This document shows positions 1 to 6,514 of a stretch of DNA of 6,514 nt, one piece after another. The notes below the pieces were generated by a model, which searched no databases, was not told the origin of the DNA, and was given only the letters and a program-made list of their open reading frames with translations. The stretch spans positions 1-6,514 of the forward strand of contig JAHEMB010000220.1 in NCBI GenBank assembly GCA_024643915.1, written 5' to 3'. The position numbers were made by a program, and so were the translations under genes. The DNA is from Rhodothermaceae bacterium (GTDB taxonomy: Bacteria > Bacteroidota > Rhodothermia > Rhodothermales > JAHEMB01). Position 1 is the first letter of the stretch. Each line of letters opens with the position of its first letter.

Positions 1-1
1 A

Positions 2-214
2 TCGCTGCACCACCCGCTCCTGCACGCTCCCGTTTTGTACGAGGACGAAGAGGCGCTCTTCAAAATCCTCCTGTCGATCCTGAAAGGCGAGGAGCGGCCC
101 CTGCCCGTCACCACCCTCCGCGGCATTCCCGAGTCCCTCGACTGGCGCCGCCACATCGCCGCCTACGACGACCTCCTCGAAGAAGTCGCCAGCCGCAAAG
201 CCGTGGTTGCGTGA
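2..214 (+). CDS. C-terminal fragment of an unidentified protein (possibly a glycosyltransferase)
   Basis: An open frame runs in from the left edge and stops at TGA 212-214, leaving about 70 residues. Codon use, with G/C-rich third positions, looks like real coding sequence. The tail contains an acidic segment followed by a predicted helix (YEDEEALFKILLSIL) and then SLDWRRHIAAYDDLLEEV close to the end. A Trp-containing helix with a Tyr about seven residues later near the C-terminus resembles the last helix of many group-1 glycosyltransferases, and a sugar-active enzyme lies nearby, but no catalytic motif is visible. The glycosyltransferase suggestion is therefore weak inference. The gene converges on the cupin gene with 32 bp between the stops, and no clear terminator is visible in that gap. 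Confidence 0.6.
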   Translation, partial: SLHHPLLHAPVLYEDEEALFKILLSILKGEERPLPVTTLRGIPESLDWRRHIAAYDDLLEEVASRKAVVA

Positions 215-246
215 TGTATAGCGGGGTCGCTCCTCTCGCCTTGCCG

Positions 247-720
247 CTACTCCGCCGCCTGGAACACCTCCACGCCGTACGTGTGGTTGAGGCGCGCGAA
301 AGCCGCCGCATCGGCGGGGCTGTGTTGCAGGAGATGGCTCAGGTTCTGCAGAAAATCCTCGTGGCCGCCGGGGGTCAGCAGCACGAGGAGCCGGCCCTGA
401 TCCATTCCGATGTTTTCGAAACGGTGCGGCGTGCCCCTGGGGACGAGCAGGGTGGCGCCTGTGCCGGCCCGGTGCATTTGCTGGCCGAGGAGAATGTCGA
501 AGGTCCCTTCGAGGACGTAGAAGACCTTGTCTTCGTGATGACAACTGTGCGGGGGCGTGCCGGCGCCCGGTGCCACGTGCTGTTCCATGAGGGTCAGCGC
601 CCCGCCGAAATCCCCGACGCGAACGAGGGGCCGCACGTCTATGCCGAGGATCGAAAAAGCGGGGCGGTCATCCGGTTCGAGCAGCCGGGGCTCGGTGTGG
701 GTCGCGAGGGTCGTTTCCAT
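247..720 (-). CDS. Small cupin-domain protein with an altered metal-binding motif
   Basis: This 157-residue protein is a single cupin barrel. Cupin motif 2 is textbook: G88, P94, G96, H99 and N103 all fit G-X5-P-X-G-X2-H-X3-N. Motif 1 is recognisable from G52, H58 and G72 with the FYVLEG strand, but the second His position is C60 and the Glu position is K65. Two of the four usual metal ligands are therefore replaced, although H61 and H62 lie next to the site. The family includes dioxygenases, isomerases, sugar-binding proteins and regulators, so no reaction can be assigned. The C-terminal 35 residues (EDFLQNLSHLL onward) form a helical tail, as in many short bacterial cupins. The ATG at 720-718 is preceded by GGAG with an 8-nt spacer, which supports this start. 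The gene follows the GH15 gene on the same strand after 148 bp and probably has its own promoter. Confidence 0.88.
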   Translation of the reverse strand: METTLATHTEPRLLEPDDRPAFSILGIDVRPLVRVGDFGGALTLMEQHVAPGAGTPPHSCHHEDKVFYVLEGTFDILLGQQMHRAGTGATLLVPRGTPHRFENIGMDQGRLLVLLTPGGHEDFLQNLSHLLQHSPADAAAFARLNHTYGVEVFQAAE

Positions 721-754
721 GATATCTACTCCACGTTATCGTCTTGAGTTGGGC

Positions 755-781
755 ATCCTGCGTGCCGATCGGCGGCAGGAT
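755..781. repeat. Nested inverted repeat upstream of the cupin gene
   Basis: ATCCTGC (755-761) and GCAGGAT (775-781) are perfect 7-bp inverted arms. Between them lies a perfect 10-bp palindrome, GCCGATCGGC (764-773). Allowing a one-base bulge and a G-T pair, the two parts stack into one hairpin. It lies 35-61 bp upstream of the cupin ATG and about 90 bp past the GH15 stop. No T-run follows on the minus strand, so an operator for the cupin gene or a structured leader is as likely as a terminator. Confidence 0.45.
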
Positions 782-816
782 ACGATTACGCAGGGCAGAT
801 ACGAGCGGAGGAAATG

Positions 817-830
817 CGGGCTGCGGCCCG
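817..830 (-). terminator. Weak candidate terminator of the GH15 gene
   Basis: CGGGC (817-821) and GCCCG (826-830) form an all-GC 5-bp stem with a 4-nt loop, about 40 nt past the GH15 stop on the minus strand. On that strand it is followed by CATTTCC, so the T-tract is only three bases. The position fits an intrinsic terminator, but the stem and tail are both short. Confidence 0.28.
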
Positions 831-868
831 GTGCGCCGGAGATAGATTTTTACAAGCCACTACCGACG

Positions 869-2755
869 TTACCATCCCTCTTGCAGTCGCTTCAACTCTT
901 CGAGCTTGAAGACGGCGTTGACAAGGCCAAGGTGGCTGAAACCCTGGGGGAAGTTGCCGAGCAGCGCGCCGGTTTCGGGGTGGACCTCTTCGGAATACAG
1001 GCCGAGTGGACTCATGTGGCTGATGAGGCGCGAGAGGGCCGCCCGCGCCGCCCGCATCTCCCCTGCCAGCCCGAGGGCCTCGACGTACCAGAACGACGGG
1101 AGGAGGAACGCGCCCTCCGGCCCACCCACACCATCGTCACTCAGGTAGCGATAGAGGAGAGGCGGCTCGCCTGCGCCGAGGTGTTTGAGGACCTGCTCCA
1201 TCGTGCTCTGGAAGCGCGGGTCGCGGGCGTGGAGGAAGCCGACGGAAGGCATCACGAGGACGGCGGCGTCGAGGGCGTCGGTGTCGTAGGCCTGGGTGAA
1301 GGCGCCGAGGTCGGGCTTCCAGGCTTTTTCCAGCACCTCCTCGCGGATCTGCGACGCCTCGCGTTTCCAGGCGGCTACAGGGGCATCGGCGCCCAGATGC
1401 TCGGCGAGTTGGGCGGCGCGCGTGAGGGCCACCCACGCCCATACCTTCGAGTAGGTGTAATGCTGTGGCTCGTCGCGCGCTTCCCAGATGCCGGCGTCAG
1501 GCTCGCGCCAGCGGCGCTGCACCTCGGCCGTGAGGGCTTGCAGCTTCTCCCACTCGGTGATGGTGAGCAGTCCGCCCTGGCGGTCGTAACGGAGGGCGGC
1601 GTCGAGGAGGCTGCCGTAGATGTCGATCTGGAGCTGGTGCGCGGCCCCGTTGCCGATGCGGACGGGGCGGGAGTCCCACCAGCCGCGCAGGGGAAGCTCG
1701 CGCTCGGGCAGCAGGCGCTCGCCCCGGATGCCGTACATCACCTGGAGCGGCCCGCCTTCGAGCGCCGACCCCAGCAGCCAGTCGAAGTACGCCGTGCCCT
1801 CCTCGAAATACTGGGCCTGGAAAAGGGCGCGGAGGATGAACGCGGAGTCGCGCACCCACGAGAAGCGGTAGTCCCAGTTGCGCCCGCCGCCCGGCCACTC
1901 GGGCAGGGAGGTGGTCGGCGCGGCGACAATGGCGCCGGTGGGTTCGTAGATGAGCAGCTTGAGCGTCAGCAGGCTACGCTCCACTGCGTCGCGGTAGCGC
2001 CCGTGGTAGGGGAGGCGGTCCACCCAGCTCCGCCAGAAGGTGCGGACCTGCCACAGCCGCCGCGCGCACTGATAGGCCGCGATGGGATGGACGCCCGACG
2101 CGCCCCAGTCCGCCACCAGGTACGTCTCCTGTCCGGCCTCCAGCGTGCAGCGTCCCGCGGCGCGGTGATCAGCGAGCGCCATCGGAAGCTCGGTGGAGAG
2201 GACGAGCGTCTGCCCTTCCTCGCCCGTCGCCTTTACGCCGTGGTCGGTCACCGCCAGGGTCGGCATCTGCCGGCCGTAGTCGAAACGCGGCTCGAACACG
2301 ACCTCCAGGTCCACTTTGCCCTGCACACACTCGATGCGTCGGTAGATCTCCGCTGTGGGCACCTTGCGGTTCGTGTACGGCATGAAGTCGCGCACGCGCA
2401 CGGCACCGCGCGCCGTGCTGAACTCGGTGACGAGGACGTTGGTGCCGCGCTCGTAGCGTTGCCAGGCGGTGAAAGGATCGGAGGGGCGGACGGCCAGGCG
2501 GCCCGCCTCAGGGTCGAGGAGCGCGCCGAATACAGAGGGGCTGTCGAAGTCCGGCAGGCAGGCCCAGTCGATGCTGCCGTCGGCACCGATGAGCACAGCA
2601 GTGCGCTGGTCGCCGATGACTCCGTAGGCATCGAGCGGCTTGTATTCGGGCAGGTCCTGCGGGTCGAACTGAAACTGATTCGCCGGCAGCTGCTGGTGAA
2701 GGTCGGGCGGCTCCCCGGCGTCTTCGAGGTACTGAGGGGAATGCTTGTAGGGCAT
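869..2755 (-). CDS. Glycoside hydrolase family 15 protein (glucoamylase/trehalase type)
   Basis: This 628-residue protein matches the usual length of bacterial and archaeal GH15 enzymes, which are inverting hydrolases that release glucose from alpha-glucosides. The N-terminal trehalase-like beta domain begins with YGVIGDQRTAVLIGADGSID (44-63), then DFDSPSVF (69-76). The (alpha/alpha)6 catalytic barrel starts near residue 255. It carries NWDYRFSWVRD (293-303), whose R302/D303 match the substrate-binding Arg-Asp of glucoamylases. GIWE (422-425) carries the predicted general acid E425. YSEEVHPETG (587-596) carries the predicted base E589, and GNFPQGFSHLGLVNA follows. All catalytic positions are present. 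Substrate could be starch oligosaccharides, trehalose or isomalto-oligosaccharides; the sequence does not decide. No signal peptide is visible, so it is probably cytoplasmic. About 40 residues precede the conserved domain. The ATG lacks a good Shine-Dalgarno, so the exact start is less certain than the gene. Confidence 0.93.
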   Translation of the reverse strand: MPYKHSPQYLEDAGEPPDLHQQLPANQFQFDPQDLPEYKPLDAYGVIGDQRTAVLIGADGSIDWACLPDFDSPSVFGALLDPEAGRLAVRPSDPFTAWQRYERGTNVLVTEFSTARGAVRVRDFMPYTNRKVPTAEIYRRIECVQGKVDLEVVFEPRFDYGRQMPTLAVTDHGVKATGEEGQTLVLSTELPMALADHRAAGRCTLEAGQETYLVADWGASGVHPIAAYQCARRLWQVRTFWRSWVDRLPYHGRYRDAVERSLLTLKLLIYEPTGAIVAAPTTSLPEWPGGGRNWDYRFSWVRDSAFILRALFQAQYFEEGTAYFDWLLGSALEGGPLQVMYGIRGERLLPERELPLRGWWDSRPVRIGNGAAHQLQIDIYGSLLDAALRYDRQGGLLTITEWEKLQALTAEVQRRWREPDAGIWEARDEPQHYTYSKVWAWVALTRAAQLAEHLGADAPVAAWKREASQIREEVLEKAWKPDLGAFTQAYDTDALDAAVLVMPSVGFLHARDPRFQSTMEQVLKHLGAGEPPLLYRYLSDDGVGGPEGAFLLPSFWYVEALGLAGEMRAARAALSRLISHMSPLGLYSEEVHPETGALLGNFPQGFSHLGLVNAVFKLEELKRLQEGW

Positions 2756-2786
2756 GTGTCTTGGGCGAGTCCGCTTAGAGCCTTGG

Positions 2787-2800
2787 TATATACAAAAAAA
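2787..2800 (-). promoter_or_regulatory. Candidate promoter core of the GH15 gene
   Basis: On the minus strand this stretch reads TTTTTTTGTATATA, an AT island in a GC-rich background, ending 31 bp upstream of the GH15 ATG. TATATA (2792-2787) could be a -10 box. No good -35 box is seen at the usual distance, so the call rests on position and composition only. Confidence 0.28.
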
Positions 2801-2922
2801 TCGCCACTACGATGTGGAGGGAAGACGGGCCAGGACCATTGGTTTGAAGCGGAGGGCTGGAACGGATGCCGGGAAGGCACCTATACTATCTCAAGTCGTG
2901 ACCTTTGCTGCATAGAGGCATT

Positions 2923-2950
2923 GGACGACGGACGAGAGACGATGGACGAC
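2923..2950. repeat. Four tandem 7-bp units of the form GRACGAN
   Basis: GGACGAC, GGACGAG, AGACGAT and GGACGAC follow each other without spacers. They lie in the divergent spacer, 119-146 bp upstream of the sulfurtransferase start. The last copy is also the left arm of the adjacent inverted repeat. Confidence 0.7.
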
Positions 2951-2978
2951 AAAAAGCAGCTCCCCTCATCGTCCATCG
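2940..2978. repeat. Inverted repeat with 10-bp perfect arms
   Basis: CGATGGACGA (2940-2949) is the exact reverse complement of TCGTCCATCG (2969-2978), with a 19-bp A-rich then C-rich loop. It lies between two divergent starts, so it is not a gene-end terminator. It could be a regulatory site, a leader hairpin of the sulfurtransferase mRNA, or one copy of a dispersed intergenic repeat. Confidence 0.6.
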
Positions 2979-3068
2979 CCTTCATGCATGCAAAGAGATT
3001 TACGCCATAACTTGACTTCTACTATCTCAGCACCGAATTGCCCTTTTCACCTGACAAGAGCTACCGCC

Positions 3069-3934
<866 letters not shown>

Positions 3935-3938
<4 letters not shown>

Positions 3939-4396
3939 CGAAAGGACGAAAGCACGAAAGGGAGATGAGATCCTTTGAGGAAATTGCAGAGACGTTTCAG
4001 CTAGCCGAGCCGGAGATGCGGCTGGAGCTGCTGCTGGAGTTCGCAGAGAATCTGCCGCCCCTGCCGGAGGCGTACCATGCCCTCCGCGATGCGGGCCTCA
4101 ACCTCGTGCACGAGTGCCAGTCGCCCGTTTTTCTGATGGTAGAGGTGGCCGACGGTCGCGTGAAGCTCCACGCCGATGTGCCCCGCGAAGCCCCCACCGC
4201 GCGCGGTTTCACCTCCATCCTCGTCGATGCCTTCGACGGTGCTGCACCTGAAGACGTACTCAATGCCCCGCTCGACGCCCTCAATGCGCTCGGCCTGTCG
4301 TCGTTGCTGGGGATGCAGCGGACCCGTGGCCTGAGCGCCATCTATCGCCGCGTCCGCAACGAAGTGGCACGCCGCGCCGAAACCGCTGCTTCATAA
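3935..4396 (+). CDS. sufE: SufE-family sulfur acceptor protein
   Basis: The product has 153 residues from the ATG at 3935, or 143 from the ATG at 3965; known SufE proteins are about 140. SufE proteins accept a persulfide from a cysteine desulfurase or sulfurtransferase and pass sulfur on to Fe-S cluster assembly. The catalytic Cys is C61 in HECQSPVFL (C51 if the later start is used). The conserved block HADVPREAPTARGFTSILVD and the C-terminal LGL...R.RGLSAIYRRVRNEV pattern complete the family signature. The first ATG overlaps the sulfurtransferase stop (ATGA), typical of coupled translation. The second has GGGAG directly abutting it. The extra ten residues of the long form come from a tandem repeat (3938-3960) and look non-conserved, so either start may be used. 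The partner is probably the adjacent rhodanese; no SufS, SufB, SufC or SufD is in this window. Confidence 0.93.
3938..3960 (+). repeat. Three tandem 8-bp copies at the 5' end of sufE
   Basis: ACGAAAG occurs at 3938-3944, 3946-3952 and 3954-3960, a strict 8-bp period. The array lies between the ATG that overlaps the upstream gene and an internal ATG at 3965. The unit is not a multiple of three, so gain or loss of one copy would shift the long-form frame without touching the short form. Confidence 0.75.
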
Positions 4397-4400
4397 GCTT

Positions 4401-4472
4401 GAAATTCGAATTTCTAAATCCGAGATTCCAAGCGTCTTGCTGGCACCCTTTGGAATTTGTGCCTTGGGATTT
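4401..4472. terminator. Nested AT-rich inverted repeats in a convergent spacer; possible two-way terminator
   Basis: The 81-bp gap between the converging sufE and Nudix genes holds a perfect 14-bp palindrome, GAAATTCGAATTTC (4401-4414). It also holds a nested pair: AAATCC (4416-4421) with GGATTT (4467-4472), and ATTCCAA (4425-4431) with TTGGAAT (4450-4456). GGCAC (4442-4446) and GTGCC (4459-4463) offer an alternative stem. The convergent position suggests transcription ending in both directions, but the stems are AT-rich and no long T-run follows, so it may instead be a dispersed intergenic repeat. Confidence 0.35.
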
Positions 4473-4477
4473 GGAGC

Positions 4478-5134
4478 TTAATGAACCCGGTTTGCCGGCT
4501 CGAAAGCATTGAGCAGGCTCAGCATCTCGGCGAGCATCATGGCCGTGGCGCCCCATACGCTGAAATGCTCCACCGCGTAGAAGGGAATCATCACCCGTTG
4601 CCCGCGCACCAGCCATTCTTCGCATTTCTGTGTGGCCGGGTCGAGGAGGCAGGCGAGAGGCACGCGGAGGATAGAGGCCACCTCGGCGTCGGTCGGTCGC
4701 AGGTCGGGCTCGTAAGCCAGGGCGCCGACGAACGGCGAGACGCAATAATTCGTCGGGGGGATGTAAAGCGGAGTGAGGGCGCCGAGGATGTCAACTTTGT
4801 CGGGCGGCAAGCCCACCTCTTCGTGTGTCTCGCGGAGGGCGGTGGCCAGCAGGTCCTCGCCCGGTTCGCGGCGCCCGCCGGGGAAAGAGATCTGGCCTGG
4901 GTGGTCGGGCAGGTCATCGCGGCGTACAGTGAGGAGGAGCGTGGGCTCGCGCTCGACGGGGAACAGCAGGGCGAGTACGCCGGCCTCGCGGCAGGGGCGC
5001 CCGTGGTCCAACTTGAGCAGTTCCTCGCGATGCGCCGGTGCCATAGCCACCTGCGCCGCCAGGCCGGGCAGGGCGCCGTCGGCCAGGCGAACGCGGAGCG
5101 CGTCAACAACCTCGTCAAAAGAAAGGGACTTCAT
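4478..5134 (-). CDS. Nudix hydrolase, CoA pyrophosphatase type
   Basis: The 218-residue product carries a complete Nudix box at 87-109: G87, E93, R101, E102, E105, E106 and G108. This box binds the metal and catalyses pyrophosphate hydrolysis. The segment just before it, LLLTVRRDDLPDHPGQISFPGG (66-87), is the additional motif that separates CoA pyrophosphatases (NudL, NUDT7/NUDT8) from other Nudix enzymes. The expected reaction is cleavage of CoA or its derivatives to 3',5'-ADP and a 4'-phosphopantetheine product. Size agrees with this group, which runs near 200 residues. No signal peptide is present, so it acts in the cytoplasm. It lies 60 bp downstream of the interrupted exported gene on the same strand and may share its transcript. 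The ATG has no strong Shine-Dalgarno, but the N-terminus (FDEVVDALRVRL) looks like the family's first helix. Confidence 0.92.
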   Translation of the reverse strand: MKSLSFDEVVDALRVRLADGALPGLAAQVAMAPAHREELLKLDHGRPCREAGVLALLFPVEREPTLLLTVRRDDLPDHPGQISFPGGRREPGEDLLATALRETHEEVGLPPDKVDILGALTPLYIPPTNYCVSPFVGALAYEPDLRPTDAEVASILRVPLACLLDPATQKCEEWLVRGQRVMIPFYAVEHFSVWGATAMMLAEMLSLLNAFEPANRVH

Positions 5135-5194
5135 GCGCCAGGAATGCCCGACGGACCTCTGGGGTTTCGCGCCGTGTGCAGGTGCCTGCGTTCC

Positions 5195-5932
5195 TTAGCG
5201 GCTATCGCGTTCGGACCGGTCGAAGCGATAGCCGGTGTACTCAGCATCGTAGGAGAAGAGGGTGGTGAACGTGCGGAATCGTCGGCGCATGGAAAAACTA
5301 CCCTCCACCCGTCTAAACCGGGGCACGTCGAGGCCGTCGCGCCGATCATATTCGGTGTGGACGAGGATCGGCGGGCCGGGCTGCTCCGGGCGCACCACGA
5401 AGCGCGACTGAAGCAGCACGGGTGCGCCCCGCGAGAACCACAGGGTCACGCGCTAGATAGGCAGCCCCTCTCGGCGCGGCGTCAGGTCGATGCGCCAGCA
5501 GCGGCGGCCTGCCAGGAGGCAGGGGGCGGGGGGGCTGAGGGGGCGAAGCTGGCGGAGTAGAGGCGGCGTAAGGCGGACACCCTGAACGAGCCGTTCCATC
5601 GGACGGCCGAAGAGGCGGCGTCGGCGTTGTTCCATCCGTTCCCATCGTTCCACGTTCACGGGCCTCCCGTCGATCTCCACCGACAGGACCTCTCGCTGCC
5701 AGCGCTCGCCGTCGGGTGCTCCGGTGTAGCGCGTCGTCACGTGGCTGCGCTGCACGCCATTCGGGCCGTCCACCTCCCAGGCTGCATCCTCCACCACTTC
5801 GACCCGCTCAATGCCCCGCCATGCATCGGCCTGGCCGGCCAGCCACGCCCGCAGCGCCGCGCCCGGCGCCTGCGCCGACGCGGACACCGGTATGATCAGG
5901 GCAAAGAAAAGCCAGGTAATCCTGAGTAGCAT
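5195..5932 (-). pseudogene. Exported protein gene interrupted by an in-frame TAG (LolA-like fold suspected)
   Basis: Two open stretches lie in one reading frame, separated by a single TAG at 5455-5453. The first (5453-5932) gives 159 residues and starts with a clear signal peptide, MLLRITWLFFALIIPVSASAQA, cleaved probably after AQA. The second (5195-5449) continues at once with RVTLWFSRGAPVLLQS and ends in a normal TAA. Joined, they would make 245 residues of alternating beta strands rich in Arg and aromatic residues, like lipoprotein-sorting (LolA-like) periplasmic proteins; this fold is a guess. One base change from GAG, CAG, AAG or TGG would explain the stop. A GTG at 5449 lies two codons after the TAG, so re-initiation could still produce the second half. 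A sequencing error is not excluded. A TTG one codon earlier (5935) is an alternative start. Confidence 0.72.
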
Positions 5933-5971
5933 CAAACGGGGCAGGCTGTCCGTGGGCCATCGCTTCTCCGA

Positions 5972-6015
5972 ATAATATGCCGGAGGGGAAAGCGGGTTGT
6001 CACAGAACTGTGGCA
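5972..6015 (-). promoter_or_regulatory. Candidate promoter with overlapping palindrome upstream of the exported-protein gene
   Basis: On the minus strand GTGACA (6003-5998) resembles a -35 box, and CATATT (5979-5974) follows after 18 bp as a possible -10 box, with TATTAT one alternative. The -35 box overlaps a near-perfect inverted repeat, TGTCACAG-AA-CTGTGGCA on the plus strand (5998-6015). That repeat could be an operator, or a weak terminator of the smr gene, whose stop is 17 bp upstream. No T-run follows it. Confidence 0.28.
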
Positions 6016-6031
6016 GATCGGCGCATTTTTC

Positions 6032-6304
6032 CTAAAGCGGCTTGAGGAAAGCGATGGTCGCGCCCCAACTGCTCGTATCCTCGCCCGCAAGGCGGTAGGA
6101 TTCGACCTCGGGCAGGCGCTCCAGGATGCTCTGGACCGTCCGGCGCAGCACGCCTTTGCCCTTGCCGTGAACGATTCGCACGCGCAGGATGCCGCGCTCA
6201 CGGCAGGCGCGTACGTACTCCGGCACGAGGCTCTTTACGTCGCGCGGATGAAAAGCGTGGAGGTCCAGCACGCCGTCGATGGGATATTCGATGGGTTCTT
6301 CCAC
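6032..6304 (-). CDS. Stand-alone Smr (small MutS-related) domain protein
   Basis: The 90-residue product is almost only an Smr domain. It shows LDLHAF (13-18), the N-terminal Smr motif, VRIVHGKGKGVLR (42-54) with the HGxGxG core, and a final WGATIAFL in place of the usual GaT-v-L strand. Smr domains bind nucleic acid and often have endonuclease activity; here there is no MutS2 ATPase part, so its target is unknown. The start is a GTG at 6304-6302 with AAAGGA just two bases upstream, which is closer than usual; no better start is in frame nearby. It is the first of three minus-strand genes, 99 bp ahead of the exported-protein gene, and could be transcribed with it. Its upstream region holds a 7-bp tandem repeat. 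Confidence 0.9.
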   Translation of the reverse strand: MEEPIEYPIDGVLDLHAFHPRDVKSLVPEYVRACRERGILRVRIVHGKGKGVLRRTVQSILERLPEVESYRLAGEDTSSWGATIAFLKPL

Positions 6305-6357
6305 GTTCCTTTCTTTTCGCCCGTTGGTTCGTTACCCGGCAGCCAATATATTCAATT

Positions 6358-6378
6358 GGTTGACGGTTGACGGTTGGC
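6358..6378. repeat. Three tandem 7-bp units GGTTGAC/GGTTGRC
   Basis: GGTTGAC (6358-6364), GGTTGAC (6365-6371) and GGTTGGC (6372-6378) follow directly on each other in the spacer between smr and the right-edge start. The left end abuts a short inverted repeat, CCAAT (6343-6347) with ATTGG (6355-6359). The TTGAC core resembles a -35 box, but no matching -10 is clear. Confidence 0.7.
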
Positions 6379-6423
6379 CGGAAGTCGGTTAGTACGGACT
6401 GTGCTATTGATCTAAGACAGAAA

Positions 6424-6491
6424 CAGCAGGCCCCTTGGCGTGGGTTGAAGGTGTTGCCAAACATGCCTTCTCCACACGAAAGCGCCTGCTG
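6424..6491. repeat. Nested inverted repeats just before the right-edge start codon
   Basis: CAGCAGGC (6424-6431) is the exact reverse complement of GCCTGCTG (6484-6491), and inside them TTGGC (6435-6439) pairs with GCCAA (6456-6460). The right outer arm ends two bases before the ATG at 6494, so a folded leader would hide the start region. The loops are long, so stability is uncertain. Confidence 0.35.
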
Positions 6492-6493
6492 CC

Positions 6494-6514
6494 ATGACCG
6501 AAGCCACAAGCGAG
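6494..6514 (+). CDS. Possible start of a gene cut by the window edge
   Basis: An ATG at 6494 opens a frame reading MTEATSE to the end of the window. Seven codons cannot identify a product. Support comes from its position after a 189-bp non-coding stretch and its divergent orientation to smr. No strong Shine-Dalgarno is seen upstream. Confidence 0.3.

Larger units (their letters stand above)
2756..3068. other. Repeat-rich divergent spacer between the GH15 and sulfurtransferase genes
   Basis: This 313-bp gap should hold promoters for both divergent genes. I see no convincing coding sequence; an open frame crosses it on the plus strand, but it is antisense to GH15 and has no family resemblance. 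The gap is less GC-rich than its neighbours. It contains an AT tract near the GH15 start, four 7-bp tandem units, a 10-bp-arm hairpin, and the 10-mer TACTATCTCA twice in direct orientation (2884-2893 and 3020-3029). TTGACT at 3012-3017 resembles a -35 box for the sulfurtransferase, but no good -10 box follows. Confidence 0.5.

Noticed and set aside
247..2755. Cupin plus GH15 as one sugar-metabolism operon
   Set aside because: They share a strand, but 148 bp with a strong dyad and a possible terminator separate them, the cupin has its own Shine-Dalgarno, and nothing in the cupin points to a sugar substrate.
2923..2978. Possible start of a CRISPR array
   Set aside because: The units are only 7 bp, contiguous and without spacers, and no cas gene is nearby.
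557..3010. An 817-codon open frame on the plus strand
   Set aside because: It lies opposite the whole GH15 gene and part of the cupin gene. Its translation is low-complexity, rich in Arg, Gly, Ala and Val, with no family motif, while the minus-strand frame has full GH15 motifs. Long antisense frames are expected in GC-rich genes.
4401..4472. Possible insertion-sequence end or attachment site
   Set aside because: The repeats are short and AT-rich, no target-site duplication or recombinase is visible, and the flanking genes are intact.
4457..5560. A 367-codon open frame on the plus strand
   Set aside because: It runs antisense to the Nudix gene and the interrupted exported gene, both of which show clear protein features. 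The plus frame shows none.
6198..6509. A 103-codon minus-strand frame overlapping the smr start
   Set aside because: It overlaps smr in another frame, ends in an Arg-rich tract typical of a shadow frame, and would cross the tandem and inverted repeats of the spacer.

Overview
This is a GC-rich bacterial window, dense with chromosomal housekeeping and metabolic genes. I see no transposase, integrase, CRISPR array, phage gene, tRNA or rRNA. The gene set fits a Bacteroidota/Rhodothermales-like bacterium, but this is only an impression: the signals are GC-rich codon use, several genes without a clear Shine-Dalgarno, an AQA-type signal-peptidase site and a stand-alone Smr protein. Other GC-rich phyla are possible.

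Layout. The left edge (2-214, +) holds the C-terminal tail of an unidentified protein, perhaps a glycosyltransferase. Two minus-strand genes converge on it: a small cupin (247-720) and, upstream, a family-15 glycoside hydrolase of the glucoamylase/trehalase type (869-2755). A 313-bp divergent spacer (2756-3068) full of short repeats leads to a plus-strand pair that overlaps by ATGA: a two-domain rhodanese with the CRIGERS active-site loop (3069-3938) and a SufE-family sulfur acceptor (3935-4396). This pair ends in an AT-rich convergent spacer with nested inverted repeats (4397-4477). From the right comes a minus-strand group: a stand-alone Smr protein (6032-6304), an exported protein interrupted by an in-frame TAG (5195-5932), and a Nudix CoA pyrophosphatase (4478-5134). 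At the right edge an ATG at 6494 may start another plus-strand gene.

How the genes work together. The clearest functional unit is the sulfurtransferase-SufE pair. The rhodanese would carry a persulfide on its active-site Cys and SufE is a dedicated persulfide acceptor, so the two probably form a sulfur relay. The same neighbour pair is known in mycobacteria (Rv3283/Rv3284). The other genes show no obvious shared pathway.

Nothing here amounts to a convincing new defence or mobile system. The points most worth a second look are the amber-interrupted exported gene, the cupin whose first metal motif has lost two ligands, and short 7-8-bp tandem repeats of different sequence at three gene junctions, one of them lying between two possible starts of sufE.
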